The translations under genes were made by a program, and so were the position numbers. From the NCBI GenBank assembly GCA_016784545.1, contig JADHUM010000013.1:1-64000 (forward strand): a stretch of DNA of 64,000 bases. The letters run 5' to 3'. This document shows positions 63,758 to 64,000 of this stretch, in pieces. The notes below the pieces were generated by a model. The model made no database searches and had not been told where the DNA came from. It saw nothing but the letters and a program-made list of their open reading frames with translations. This DNA is from Candidatus Neomarinimicrobiota bacterium. Lineage in GTDB: Bacteria; Fidelibacterota; UBA8477; JABMPR01. Numbering within the stretch: position 1 is the first letter of the stretch; each line of letters opens with the position of its first letter.

Positions 63758-64000
63758 ATGAAGTCATTCAATAGTTCGCGAATGCTAAAGTTCGCTTTGA
63801 CCCTCAGTTTGCTCATCAGTATCCCTGGCTTTTCAGCAGAGCTCATGCCTGTTCCCAGTATGTTGAGTATGGGCCAAATGATAAAACCACCCATAGACCT
63901 GGAAGACGATGATTTTCTGTTGGAGTATTTTATACAGGAAGCCAAGCGCTACTACGCCGATGCCAGATTGATGATTGTTGCCCGGGATACTTTAGGGGTC
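63758..64000 (+). CDS. N-terminal part of a secreted protein, cut by the window end
   Basis: Open frame of 81 codons running off the window. A basic start and the hydrophobic run LKFALTLSLLISIPGFSA form a good signal peptide, with cleavage expected near FSA. The following DLEDDDFLLEYFIQEAKRYYADARLM looks helical, as at the head of a repeat protein, but no family can be named. Confidence 0.65.
   Translation, partial: MKSFNSSRMLKFALTLSLLISIPGFSAELMPVPSMLSMGQMIKPPIDLEDDDFLLEYFIQEAKRYYADARLMIVARDTLGV

Overview
The window reads as a chromosomal segment of a Gram-negative bacterium with moderate GC content (judged by eye, not computed) and an outer membrane: it carries lipoprotein signals, a Wzi-type outer-membrane protein and a Wza-type export protein. 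A complete menaquinone gene set, a DUF2851 protein, a cohesin-like lipoprotein and heptameric intergenic repeats suggest the Fibrobacterota-Chlorobiota-Bacteroidota neighbourhood, perhaps Candidatus Neomarinimicrobiota. That placement is inference; no rRNA gene is present to settle it. Almost all of the DNA is coding, with many 1-30 base gene overlaps, and TTG or GTG starts are common.

Layout. 1-135: the 3' end of a group II intron (domains V and VI). 236-15906: a long co-directional run (acpS, nnrE-nnrD fusion, vanZ-like, recN, lipoprotein, threonine aldolase, trkA, trkH, enoyl-CoA hydratase, a DUF1611/DgcN-like protein with a dipeptide-epimerase/DgcA-like partner, a DacB-type carboxypeptidase, methylmalonyl-CoA epimerase, uvrC, an FAH-family hydrolase). 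16069-22167: gltX, glnS, an uncharacterised secreted protein and rmuC. 22164-31907, minus strand: menF-menD-menH-menB-menA-menC-menE followed by a MATE transporter. 32127-43182: an NlpC/P60 peptidase, trpS, scpA, scpB, rluB, an unidentified 569-residue Rossmann protein, an in-frame cmk-rpsA fusion, ybbR-like and tsaD. 43183-45279: a membrane VWA protein. 45357-60439: a Wzx/Wzy-type polysaccharide locus. 60554-64000: serS, plsC, DUF2851 and the start of a secreted protein.

How the genes work together. The men genes cover chorismate to demethylmenaquinone except the DHNA-CoA thioesterase and the final methylation. The polysaccharide locus has two UDP-sugar dehydrogenases (uronic acid precursors), a phosphoglycosyl transferase to start synthesis, two glycosyltransferases, flippase, polymerase, chain-length and export proteins, a glucuronyl C5-epimerase-like lipoprotein and a Wzi-like barrel, so an acidic surface polysaccharide modified after polymerisation is likely. 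The DgcN/DgcA-like pair beside dacB suggests D-glutamate or murein-peptide recovery.

The points most worth a second look are: the cmk-rpsA fusion with a strong internal ribosome binding site at the domain junction and a terminator-like hairpin touching its start codon; the unidentified dehydrogenase-like protein inserted in the scpAB-rluB-cmk order; the heptamer repeat arrays flanking the initiating transferase; the C5-epimerase in the capsule locus; and the group II intron end at the window edge.
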